Origin: Actinomadura soli
GTDB taxonomy: Bacteria > Actinomycetota > Actinomycetes > Streptosporangiales > Streptosporangiaceae
Direction: 5' to 3'
Length of the DNA: 37,923 nt
Assembly (NCBI RefSeq): GCF_005889715.1
Contig: NZ_VCKW01000055.1
Location: 1-37,923 of the forward strand
The translations under genes were made by a program, and so were the position numbers. Below the pieces are notes generated by a model that saw only the letters and a list, made by a program, of their open reading frames with translations, had not been told where the DNA came from and did not search any database. Below, piece by piece: positions 30,887 through 37,923 of this stretch. How positions within the stretch are numbered: position 1 is the stretch's first letter; each line of letters begins with the position of its first letter.

Positions 30887-30900
30887 TGGAAACGTTTCCA
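30887..30900. promoter_or_regulatory. LacI-family operator 2
   Basis: A second exact TGGAAACGTTTCCA, flanked by A and T to give a 16-bp palindrome (30886-30901). Read on the minus strand it overlaps a possible -35 (TTTCCA) 16 bp before TATTGA, so it should block the MsiK-like promoter. It also lies 56 bp before the LacI start, allowing autoregulation. Confidence 0.88.
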
Positions 30901-30956
30901 TGCGAGGGATGATCGTGAGAAGATGATCTAAAGCCTGCAGAAGGGACCATTCGGTT

Positions 30957-32012
30957 ATGACGGACAGGCGGCCGTCGACGGTCAAGGACGTGGCGGCGTC
31001 GGCGGGCGTCGGCATCGCCACCGTGTCGCGCGTGTTCTCCGGGACGGGCTCGGTCAGCCCCGCCACCCGGGACCGCGTGCTCGCCGCCGCCCGCGCGCTG
31101 GACTACCGTCCGAGCGCCCTCGGCCGCGGGCTCAAGCTGCGGCGCAGCGGCGGCATCGGGCTGATCGTCCCCGACGTCACCGACCCGTTCTGCGCCGAGC
31201 TGGTCGCCGGCGTGCTGGCCTGCGCCCGCACGCTCGGCGAGCACGTCATCGTGGACGCCGCGGGCGGCGACCCGGCCCGCGAGGCCGAGATCGTCGAGCG
31301 GCTCGCCGAGCAGCGGGTGGACGGTGTCATCGCCATGCCCGCCGGCGACGAGGCCGACTGGCGGGGCGCCGCCCGGGTGTGCTCCAGCGTCGTGTTCGCG
31401 GGCCGCGTCCTGCCGGGGCCGCCGGACGTGCCGGACGTGCCGTCCGTCCTCGCCGACGACGCGGGCGGCGTCCGGGCCGTCACCGAGTACCTCGCGGGGC
31501 TCGGGCACCGCCGCATCGCCTTCCTCGGCGCCGTCCCCGGCGGCCCGCCCCGGGTCCGGGAGCGCGCCTTCCGCGCCACCCTCGCCCAGCTCGGCGTGCC
31601 CGTCGAGGAGGACCTCGTCGTCGCCGCCCGCCCGGCCCGCGACGCCGCCTACGCGGCCGCCGCCGGGCTCCTGCAGCGACGCGGCGACGTCACCGCCGTC
31701 CTGGCCGCCGGGCACCTGCTCGGCGAGGCCGCCGTGCTCGTGGCCCGCGAGCTGGACCTGCGGGTGCCCGCCGATGTGTCCATCGCGATGGTCGACGACG
31801 TGGCGTGGGCGGAGCTGTGCGACCCGCCGCTGACCGCCGTCGCCCGCCCCGCACGCGACATCGGCTACCGCGCCTGCGAGCTGGTGCTGCGCGAGCCCGC
31901 CCGGCGCGGCAGGGGAGGGCCGGTGCTGCTGCCGACCGAGCTCGTCGTGCGCGGCAGCTGCGGCCCGCCGCGCGCCCAGCGCCGCCGGCGGCGCGGAAAC
32001 CCCGCCGATTGA
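30957..32012 (+). CDS. LacI-family transcriptional repressor
   Basis: Sugar-responsive repressor, 351 residues, standard LacI length. The N-terminal HTH and hinge are [68 protein letters not shown]. The periplasmic-binding-protein-like effector domain includes [61 protein letters not shown] and [15 protein letters not shown]. The C-terminus has a basic RRRRRG tail. Two operators of the LacI type lie in the divergent promoter region with the MsiK-like ATPase. The inducer is likely a beta-glucoside or related sugar, given the downstream operon, but this is inference. Confidence 0.92.
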   Translation: MTDRRPSTVKDVAASAGVGIATVSRVFSGTGSVSPATRDRVLAAARALDYRPSALGRGLKLRRSGGIGLIVPDVTDPFCAELVAGVLACARTLGEHVIVDAAGGDPAREAEIVERLAEQRVDGVIAMPAGDEADWRGAARVCSSVVFAGRVLPGPPDVPDVPSVLADDAGGVRAVTEYLAGLGHRRIAFLGAVPGGPPRVRERAFRATLAQLGVPVEEDLVVAARPARDAAYAAAAGLLQRRGDVTAVLAAGHLLGEAAVLVARELDLRVPADVSIAMVDDVAWAELCDPPLTAVARPARDIGYRACELVLREPARRGRGGPVLLPTELVVRGSCGPPRAQRRRRRGNPAD

Positions 32013-32058
32013 GGCGATCCGTGCGCGCGGACGGGCCCGGGCACCGCCCGCGGCACGC

Positions 32059-32064
32059 TAGATT
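32059..32064 (+). promoter_or_regulatory. -10 element of a leaderless promoter for the Lrp/AsnC gene
   Basis: TAGATT lies six bases before the GTG at 32071. No ribosome-binding site is visible. Confidence 0.5.
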
Positions 32065-32070
32065 TCCCGC

Positions 32071-32511
32071 GTGGAGGAGATCGATCGTCACATTCTGGGG
32101 TTGCTGGCCGGCGACGGGCGGATGAGCTTCACCGACCTGGCCAAGGAGACCGGCCTTTCGGTGTCGGCCGTGCACCAGCGCGTGCGCCGGCTGCAGAAGC
32201 GCGGCGCCATCACCGGGTTCGCCGCCCAGCTCGACAGCACGCAGATCGGGCTGCCGCTCACCGCGTTCGTCTCGATCAAGCCGATCGACCCGGCCGCGCC
32301 GGACGACGCGCCCGACCGGCTGGCCCATCTCCAGGCGATCGAGGCGTGCCACTCGGTGGCCGGGGACGAGAGCTACATCCTCAAGGTGCGCGTCGCGTCC
32401 CCGAACGAGCTGGAGGACCTGCTGCAGAAGATCCGCGCCGCCGCGAACGTCGCGACGCGCACGACGGTCGTCCTCAGCACCCCGTGGGAGGCACGCCGCC
32501 CCCCACTGTGA
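32071..32511 (+). CDS. Lrp/AsnC-family transcriptional regulator
   Basis: 146 residues, the usual length of a feast/famine regulator. N-terminal HTH EEIDRHILGLLAGDGRMSFTDLAKETGLSVSAVHQRVRRLQKRGAITGF, followed by the RAM ligand domain (QIGLPLTAFVSIKP, IEACHSVAGDESYILKVRVASPNELEDLLQKI, TRTTVVLST). Probably binds amino acids and forms multimers on DNA. It converges on the sugar kinase with 19 bp between stops. Its target is not evident from the neighbourhood. Confidence 0.93.
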   Translation: MEEIDRHILGLLAGDGRMSFTDLAKETGLSVSAVHQRVRRLQKRGAITGFAAQLDSTQIGLPLTAFVSIKPIDPAAPDDAPDRLAHLQAIEACHSVAGDESYILKVRVASPNELEDLLQKIRAAANVATRTTVVLSTPWEARRPPL

Positions 32512-32530
32512 TCGGGCCCGCCCCCTGGGT

Positions 32531-33526
32531 TCAGCGCCGGCGGAAGGCGGCGCGGAGGGTGTCGTGGGCGGCGGTCGGGGCGGTGACGTGGTCCAGGGCG
32601 AGCAGCGCGGCGCCGAGCAGCGGGGGGTCTTCGGGGACGAGCAGCCGGGCGTGCGGGGCGACCTCGGCGTAGCGGGCGGCGACGGCCTCCATGAGCAGGG
32701 GGCGGCGTGCCGCGAGGACGCCGCCGCCGAGGACGACGTCGGCGGGCTCGTCCAGCAGCCCGAGCCGGCGCAGCGCCACCGACCCGAGCAGCGCGACCTC
32801 GTCCGCGAGCCGCGCCACGACCTCGCCGGCCACCGCGTCGCCCGCCTCGGCGACGTCGAACAGGACGGGCGCGAGGCCGGTGAGGCGCCCCTCGTCGAGC
32901 TCGCCGAGATGGATCCCGAGACCGACGTCGATGGCGCGCCGGACGCCGAAGTGGGCGGCGACGGCGGCGGTCAGCGCCGTGCCGGGGCCGCGGCCGTCCT
33001 CGCCGCGGATGCCGTGCCACAGCGCCGAGCGGCCGAGCGAGGCGCCGCCGCCCCAGTCGCCGGTGTGGGGCCCGAGGGACGGGAACCGGGCGGTGCGGCC
33101 GTCGGGCCCGACACCCGCGCAGTTGATGCCCGCACCGCACACGACGGCGACGCCCCACCCGGCGGTGACGGCGCTGCGCAGCAGCGCGAACGTGTCGTTG
33201 CCGACCGCGACGCTCGCGGCGGCGCCCCGGCCGAGCAGCAGCTTCTCCAGGCGCTCCTCCTCGCCCGGCAGGTCCACGTTGGCCATGTAGGCGGCGAGGT
33301 GGGCGACGTCGCCCGGCAGCGCGCCCGCGCGGCGCAGCGCGGCGTCGATGACGGCCGACAGCGCGTCGAGCGCGGTGTCCAGGCCGTCGACCTGGGGGCG
33401 GAACCCGTCGCCGCGGACGGTGGCCAGCAGTTCCCCGCCGTCGCCGAGGACGGCCGCGTCGGTCTTGCTGTTGCCGCCGTCGACGGCGACCAGCACGCCC
33501 CCCGGCGTGTTCGCGGGAGCGGCCAT
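32531..33526 (-). CDS. BadF/BadG-type sugar kinase (N-acetylglucosamine-kinase-like)
   Basis: ATPase of the ASKHA fold, 331 residues, most like N-acetylglucosamine kinases. Motifs: phosphate-1 GVLVAVDGGNSKTDAAV, middle VGNDTFALLRSAVTAGWGVAVVCGAGINCAGVGPDGR, GDWGGGASLGRSALWH, and the adenosine motif VVLGGGVLAARRPLL. It probably transfers phosphate from ATP to the 6-hydroxyl of an imported sugar or glycoside. The ATG overlaps the upstream GH4 stop (TGATG), so it is the last gene of the coupled operon. Whether it phosphorylates the glycoside before GH4 or the sugar released afterwards is the key unknown. Confidence 0.85.
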   Translation of the reverse strand: MAAPANTPGGVLVAVDGGNSKTDAAVLGDGGELLATVRGDGFRPQVDGLDTALDALSAVIDAALRRAGALPGDVAHLAAYMANVDLPGEEERLEKLLLGRGAAASVAVGNDTFALLRSAVTAGWGVAVVCGAGINCAGVGPDGRTARFPSLGPHTGDWGGGASLGRSALWHGIRGEDGRGPGTALTAAVAAHFGVRRAIDVGLGIHLGELDEGRLTGLAPVLFDVAEAGDAVAGEVVARLADEVALLGSVALRRLGLLDEPADVVLGGGVLAARRPLLMEAVAARYAEVAPHARLLVPEDPPLLGAALLALDHVTAPTAAHDTLRAAFRRR

Positions 33527-34782
33527 CACACGGCCCAGGGGAGGTGGTCGCGGTTGGCGGCCACCAGGTCGCGGGCGAGGCGTTCGGCGACGTCCGCCTG
33601 GCCGATCAGCGGGTGCGCGAGCAGCGCCGCGGCGACGCGGTCGACGCCGCCGCGCAGCGCCGCGTCCAGCGCCAGCTCCTCGTAGGCCGACACGTGCGCG
33701 ATCAGCCCGGCGAACAGCGGCTCCACCGGCGGGACGGGCAGCGGCACCGCCCCCGACGCGGTGATCCGCGCCGGCACCTCCACGACCGCCTGGTCGTCCA
33801 GGAACGGCAGCGTGCCGTGGTTGCGGACGTTCACCACCTGCGCGTCGCCGCGTCCCGTCAGCAGCGACGTGACGAGCTGCACGGCGGCCTCGGAGTAGAA
33901 CGCGCCGCCGCGCTTGTCCAGCTGGGCGGGCTTGGTGTCGAGGGTCGGGTCGGCGTAGAGGCCGAGCAGGTCGCGTTCGAGCGCGGCGACCTGCTCGGCC
34001 CGCGACGGCGCGCCGCGCTGCTCCTCGACCACGCGGTCGTGCTCGTAGAAGTAGCGCAGGTAGTACGACGGGACGGCGCCGAGGCCCCGCACGAACGGCG
34101 CGGGCAGCCCGGAGATCTCGGCGAGGGCGCCGAGGTGGCCGTCGAGCAGGCGCGGCAGGACCTCCTGGCCGTCCAGCAGCACCGACCGCACCCAGGTGAG
34201 GTGGTTGAGCCCGGCGTGGCCGAGGCTCACCCGGTCGGGCGGGACGTCCAGCAGCCCGGCCGCGCGGCGCTGGAACCCGATCGCGACGTTGCACAGCCCG
34301 ACCGTGCGGTGCCCCGCGTCCAGCAAGGCGCGGGTGACGATGCCGACCGGGTTGGTGAAGTCCACGATCCACGCGCTGGGGGCGAGTTCGGCGACGCGGG
34401 CGGCGATGTCGAGGACGACCGGGACGGTCCGCAGCGCCTTGGCGAGCCCGCCCGCCCCGATCGTCTCCTGCCCGACGCACCCGCATTCGAGGGGGAGCGT
34501 CTCGTCCACGTGCCGGGCGGCCTGGCCGCCGACGCGCAGCTGCAGCAGCACGACCGTCGCGTCCGCGACCGCCTTGTCGAGGTCGGCGGTGGTCGTCACC
34601 GTCGCGGGATGCCCGGCGCGCCGCAGCATCCGCGCGGCGATGCCGCCGACGAGGTCGAGGCGCTCGGCGTCCGGGTCGTGCAGCACCAGCTCCGACACCG
34701 GCAGCGCGGCGTGCGCCCGCGCGAGCCCGTCGACCAGTTCCGGGGTGTAGGTCGACCCACCCCCGATGACAGTCAGCTTCAA
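33526..34782 (-). CDS. Family 4 glycoside hydrolase (6-phospho-beta-glucosidase type), copy 2
   Basis: NAD-/metal-dependent glycosidase, 418 residues. The N-terminal Rossmann motif KLTVIGGGSTYTPELVDGL is classical for GH4; then QLRVGGQAARHVDE, GQETIGAGGLAKALRTVPV, VDFTNPVGIVTRAL, the metal-site Cys in GLCNVAIGFQRR, and AGLNHLTWVRSV. The CNVA motif and GLNHLTW resemble 6-phospho-beta-glucosidases. The start is a TTG at 34782 that overlaps the permease stop as TTGA, preceded by GAGTGAAGGG; no ATG or GTG is available at the homologous position. It is coupled between permease and kinase genes. GH4 enzymes of this type act on 6-phosphorylated substrates, yet the operon imports by ABC transport. 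Confidence 0.9.
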   Translation of the reverse strand: MKLTVIGGGSTYTPELVDGLARAHAALPVSELVLHDPDAERLDLVGGIAARMLRRAGHPATVTTTADLDKAVADATVVLLQLRVGGQAARHVDETLPLECGCVGQETIGAGGLAKALRTVPVVLDIAARVAELAPSAWIVDFTNPVGIVTRALLDAGHRTVGLCNVAIGFQRRAAGLLDVPPDRVSLGHAGLNHLTWVRSVLLDGQEVLPRLLDGHLGALAEISGLPAPFVRGLGAVPSYYLRYFYEHDRVVEEQRGAPSRAEQVAALERDLLGLYADPTLDTKPAQLDKRGGAFYSEAAVQLVTSLLTGRGDAQVVNVRNHGTLPFLDDQAVVEVPARITASGAVPLPVPPVEPLFAGLIAHVSAYEELALDAALRGGVDRVAAALLAHPLIGQADVAERLARDLVAANRDHLPWAV

Positions 34783-35609
34783 CCCTTCACTCCCGTCAAG
34801 GTCACACCCTGGATGAACACCCGCTGGGCGAGGAAGAACACGATCAGCACCGGCAGGATCGTCAGCAGCGTCGCCGCCATCGTGAGGTTCCACTCGACCT
34901 CGTGCGCCGCGCGGAACGTGGCGACGCCGATCGCGAGGGTCCAGTGGTCGGGGTCGGCGTAGACGAGCGGCCGGAAGTAGTCGTTCCAGCAGTAGAAGAA
35001 CTGGAACAGCGCGACCGCGGCCAGCGCCGGCTTCGCCATCGGCAGGACGACCTGCAGCATCGTGCGGAACTCCCCGCAGCCGTCCACCCGGGCGGCGTCG
35101 GCGTACTCGCGGGGGATCGTCACCAGGAACTGGCGCAGCAGGAAGATGGAGAACGCGTCGCCGAACAGCTGCGGGATGATCAGCGGCCACAGCGTGCCGG
35201 TCAGGTCGAGCCGGGCCCACACGATGTACAGCGGCACCATCGTGACCTGCGGCGGCAGCATCATCGCCGAGATCACCACGACCAGCGCGACGTTGCGGCC
35301 GCGGAACCGGAACCGGGCCAGCGCGTACGCCACCGGGACGCTCGACACCAGCATGAACACCGTCGACAGGCCCGCGTAGACGGTGCTGTTGACCGTCCAG
35401 CGGACCATGTCGCCGCTGAACACGTCCACGAAGTTCCCGAAGTGCCACTCGCGCGGCCACAGGTCGTCGCTGAGCGCCTGCCGGTCGCTCATCACCGCGG
35501 TCAGCGCGATGAACACCAGCGGCGCGAGGAACATCAGCGCGACCGCGACGGCGGTCGCGTGCACGGCGACCCACATCAGCGCCCGCCGCGTCCTGCCTCC
35601 CGACCTCAT
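34779..35609 (-). CDS. Sugar ABC transporter permease (MalG-like)
   Basis: Inner membrane permease, 276 residues, MalG-type. Six hydrophobic segments beginning VAVALMFLAPLVFIALTAVM, with YAGLSTVFMLVSSVPVAYALARFRF, VVISAMMLPPQVTMVPLYIV and the EAA loop DAARVDGCGEFRTMLQVVLP that docks with the ATPase. The last helix is ILPVLIVFFLAQRVFIQGVTLTG, the normal MalG ending. The ATG at 35609 overlaps the upstream permease stop (ATGA). Confidence 0.93.
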   Translation of the reverse strand: MRSGGRTRRALMWVAVHATAVAVALMFLAPLVFIALTAVMSDRQALSDDLWPREWHFGNFVDVFSGDMVRWTVNSTVYAGLSTVFMLVSSVPVAYALARFRFRGRNVALVVVISAMMLPPQVTMVPLYIVWARLDLTGTLWPLIIPQLFGDAFSIFLLRQFLVTIPREYADAARVDGCGEFRTMLQVVLPMAKPALAAVALFQFFYCWNDYFRPLVYADPDHWTLAIGVATFRAAHEVEWNLTMAATLLTILPVLIVFFLAQRVFIQGVTLTGVKG

Positions 35610-36586
35610 GACGCCTCCTCGCCCGCGAACGCCTTGAACTGGCGGAGCAGGAAGAGCGTGAACACCATCGCCATGGCGAACATCATCAGCGCCAGGACGC
35701 AGGCGTAGCCCATGTTGAACTGCCGGAACCCCTGGTCATACAGCCATTGGGGGAAGGTGAGCGTGGAGTCGCCCGGATAGCCGGGCTGGTACTGGGTGCC
35801 GGGCAGGTCGGCGCGCCCGGACGCGACCTTCCCCGCCACCATCGCCTGTGTGAAGTACTGCAGCGTCTCGATGACGCCGGTGACGGCGCAGAACGCCAGG
35901 ACGGGGGACACGGTCGGCAGCGTGATGTGCCGGAACCGGGACCAGGCCCCCGCGCCGTCGATGGCGGCCGCCTCGTACAGCGACCGCGGCACGTTCAGCA
36001 GCGCCGCCAGCATGATGATCATGATGTCGCCGACGGCCCAGATGCCGAGCAGGGTCAGCCCGGGCTTGGCCCAGGCGGCCTCGTTGAAGAAGTCGGGCAG
36101 CGTGATGCCGAGCCGGTCGAGGATCGTCGGGAACGGGCCGGTGCCGGGGTTCATCAGGAACACGAACGCGACCGTGGCCGACACCGGCGGGATCAGGTAC
36201 GGCAGGTAGAAGATGGAGCGCAGCACGCCCCCGCCCGCCTTGATCCTGGTGAGGAGCTGCGCGACGCCGAGGCCGAACAGCAGCCGCAGCGGGACGAGCA
36301 CCGCCACCAGCCACAGCGTGTTCCGCATCGCCTTCCACGCCTGGCCGTCCTCCAGCAGGTAGGCGTAGTTGTCCCAGCCGACGTACTCCAGCGTGAACAG
36401 GTTGTAGCGGGTGAAGGAGAAGTAGATGGTCGCGGCCAGCGGGTAGGCGAAGAACAGCGCGAACCCGGCCAGCCAGGGGGACAGGAACGCCAGGACGCGG
36501 AGCCGGCGGCGGCGGCGCGCACGCGCCGCCGCCGTCCCGGTCCGCGTGCCGCCGGTGAACGGCAGGCGCAGGGAACCGAGGGCCAC
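35606..36586 (-). CDS. Sugar ABC transporter permease (MalF-like)
   Basis: Inner membrane permease, 326 residues from the GTG at 36586. A basic N-terminus (ARARRRRRLRVLAFLSP) leads to the first membrane helix, then RYNLFTLEYVGWDNYAYLLE, MRNTLWLVAVLVPLRLLFGLGVAQLL, IFYLPYLIPPVSATVAFVFL, and the EAA loop EAAAIDGAGAWSRFRHITLP. It starts 3 bp after the binding-protein stop and is coupled to the second permease by an ATGA overlap. Confidence 0.93.
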   Translation of the reverse strand: MALGSLRLPFTGGTRTGTAAARARRRRRLRVLAFLSPWLAGFALFFAYPLAATIYFSFTRYNLFTLEYVGWDNYAYLLEDGQAWKAMRNTLWLVAVLVPLRLLFGLGVAQLLTRIKAGGGVLRSIFYLPYLIPPVSATVAFVFLMNPGTGPFPTILDRLGITLPDFFNEAAWAKPGLTLLGIWAVGDIMIIMLAALLNVPRSLYEAAAIDGAGAWSRFRHITLPTVSPVLAFCAVTGVIETLQYFTQAMVAGKVASGRADLPGTQYQPGYPGDSTLTFPQWLYDQGFRQFNMGYACVLALMMFAMAMVFTLFLLRQFKAFAGEEAS

Positions 36587-36589
36587 AGG

Positions 36590-37915
36590 TCAGCCTCCGG
36601 CGAGTTTGAGCGCGTTGTCGACCTCGCCGTCGAGCTTGGTGAGCGCCGGGCCGAGGTCCTTGACCTTGCCGGTCTCCCAGTCGTCCTGGACGAACTTCTG
36701 GAACCGCACGATGTAGTCGTTGCCGTTCGGCGTCGGCGGCGTGGTGGTGCTGGCGGGGTGCTTGAACACGTCCAGGAACGTCTTGAACTGCGGCGTCAGC
36801 TTCAGGTCGGTCGACGACAGCGCAGGGATGGTGGACGGCACGTTGCCGAGCCCGTTGGACAGCGTCACCAGCGCGGCGGTGTCGGTGGTGAGGTAGCGGA
36901 CGAACTCCCAGCTGGCCTGGGCGTGCTTGGCGCCGCGCGGGATGCCGATGACGGTGCCGGCGATGAAGCCGCTGCCGTACGTCGACACCTTGTCGTCGGC
37001 GACCGGGGAGGCCGCGGTGTCGTAGTTGAGCTTGGGCGCCTCCTTCTCGATGAACTTGGTGCGCCACTCACCGTCGATGGCCATCGCCACCTTCCCCTTC
37101 TGGAAGGGGTTGGCCGCCTCGAACTCCTGGCCCAGCGAGCGCAGGAACTTCTTGACGTTGTCGTAGCCGTACCAGTCGATGAGCTCCTTGTTCCACTTCA
37201 GGTACGCCTGGAAGGCGGGGTCCTTGGAGAAGTTGGCCTTGCCATCGTCGGTCAGCCACTTGACCCCGAACGGCGGGGCGAGGTGCTGGACCTGGTGCTC
37301 GTAGTACTGCGCGGACGGCATGAACCCGGCGACCTTGATGGTCCCGTCCGGGTCGCGGACGGTGAGCTTCTTGGCCAGCGCGGTCAGCTGGCTCATCGTC
37401 TTGGGCGGCTGCTCGCCCTTCATCAGGTCCTTGTTGTAGTAGAGCCCGTAGGCGTCGGCCAGCAGCGGCATCGCGCAGCGGACGCCCTGGTACTCGGTGT
37501 ACTTGCGCACCGCCTGCGGGAACTGGTTCAGGTCGACCTTGGACTTGTCGATGTAGGGCTTGAGGTTCTGCCAGGCGCCGCTCTTGCACCACTGCCCGAC
37601 GCTGTCGGTGGTGAAGGACGACACCACGTCGGGCGGGTTCCCGCCGCGGATCGCGTTGGTGATGCGCTCGTCGGTGACGCCGGTCACGAGTTTGACGGTG
37701 ATGTTGGGGTGGGCCTTGTTGAAGCCGGCGACGGCGTCCTGGAAGGCCTTCACCTCGTGCGCGGCGCTCCAGCCGTGCCAGACCTCGATGGTCTGCTTCT
37801 CGTCGGACTTCGGGCCCTCGTCGGACCCGTCGCCGCCGGCGGTGCAGGCCGCGGTGAGGCCGAGCGCCGCGGCGGCGAGGGCGGCCGCGAGGCGGCGCGT
37901 GTTGGTGGTGGGCAC
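36590..37915 (-). CDS. Sugar ABC transporter substrate-binding lipoprotein
   Basis: Extracellular solute-binding protein of the CUT1 family, 441 residues. The signal peptide runs to a lipobox LTAAC with the lipidated Cys at 24. The mature domain begins EVWHGWSAAHEVKAFQDAVAGFNKAHPNITVKLVTG and contains RGGNPPDVVSSF, LPLLADAYGLYYNKDL-like ADAYGLYYNKD, KVAMAIDGEWR and GTVIGIPRGAKHAQASWEFVRYL. The GTG at 37915 is eight bases from the window end, so an upstream start cannot be excluded and any LacI operator of this operon lies outside. First gene of the binding protein-permease-permease-GH4-kinase unit. Confidence 0.9.
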   Translation of the reverse strand: MPTTNTRRLAAALAAAALGLTAACTAGGDGSDEGPKSDEKQTIEVWHGWSAAHEVKAFQDAVAGFNKAHPNITVKLVTGVTDERITNAIRGGNPPDVVSSFTTDSVGQWCKSGAWQNLKPYIDKSKVDLNQFPQAVRKYTEYQGVRCAMPLLADAYGLYYNKDLMKGEQPPKTMSQLTALAKKLTVRDPDGTIKVAGFMPSAQYYEHQVQHLAPPFGVKWLTDDGKANFSKDPAFQAYLKWNKELIDWYGYDNVKKFLRSLGQEFEAANPFQKGKVAMAIDGEWRTKFIEKEAPKLNYDTAASPVADDKVSTYGSGFIAGTVIGIPRGAKHAQASWEFVRYLTTDTAALVTLSNGLGNVPSTIPALSSTDLKLTPQFKTFLDVFKHPASTTTPPTPNGNDYIVRFQKFVQDDWETGKVKDLGPALTKLDGEVDNALKLAGG

Positions 37916-37923
37916 TCCGGTTC

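Overview
The window comes from a very GC-rich actinobacterium. The sequence shows overwhelming G/C at third codon positions, GTG/TTG starts, many leaderless starts (TANNNT 6-8 nt before the start codon), and the gene order pafB-pafC-tatA-tatC-helY next to an FKBP gene, which is the actinobacterial proteasome-locus neighbourhood known from Mycobacterium tuberculosis. A member of the Streptosporangiales (for example an Actinomadura relative) is my guess, but the sequence alone does not prove the genus. About 36 genes are packed tightly. There are no rRNA or tRNA genes, insertion sequences, prophage or CRISPR arrays that I can see.

Layout. 1-3.6 kb: the end of an FKBP-type prolyl isomerase, a SufR-like winged-helix regulator, a DUF3291 protein, a DUF3866 protein and a small secreted Cys-rich protein. 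3.6-10.2 kb: the conserved block pafB, pafC, a small membrane protein, tatA, tatC and the Ski2-like helicase helY, followed by a decayed minus-strand fragment that resembles MpaB/DUF2236 oxygenases. 10.5-12.9 kb: a small conserved protein and a two-gene ABC exporter closed by a large bidirectional hairpin. 13.0-16.9 kb: an ArsR-like regulator with an SRPBCC protein, a divergent MarR regulator, a DUF4142 lipoprotein and a sirtuin. 17.0-19.4 kb: a first family-4 glycosidase and a DUF3068 membrane protein.

19.5-24.7 kb is a redox and iron region: nirB (siroheme nitrite reductase large subunit) overlaps an FAD/[2Fe-2S] oxidoreductase where nirD is usually found. A stand-alone DUF2470 protein and a heme oxygenase follow. 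The heme oxygenase has a nearly consensus DtxR/IdeR iron box and, further upstream, two copies of a 15-bp palindrome. 24.7-29.5 kb: on the minus strand an RNase II-like ribonuclease, a Crp/Fnr regulator and a 5'-3' exonuclease, and on the plus strand an M24 (Xaa-Pro) peptidase.

29.5 kb to the end is a sugar-uptake region. An MsiK/UgpC-type ABC ATPase and a divergent LacI repressor share an intergenic region with two perfect TGGAAACGTTTCCA operators 63 bp apart. An Lrp/AsnC regulator follows, then a translationally coupled minus-strand operon: lipoprotein sugar-binding protein, two permeases, a GH4 6-phospho-glycosidase with a TTG start, and a BadF-type sugar kinase. The operon has no ATPase of its own, so the nearby MsiK-like protein is the natural partner. 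Pairing an ATP-driven importer and a soluble kinase with a glycosidase family that typically needs 6-phosphorylated substrate suggests a PTS-independent import, phosphorylate, cleave route. That pathway is the most interesting testable hypothesis here. The regulatory DNA (tandem palindromes at the heme oxygenase, 11-bp iterations upstream of pafB, LacI operator pair) is the strongest non-coding signal.
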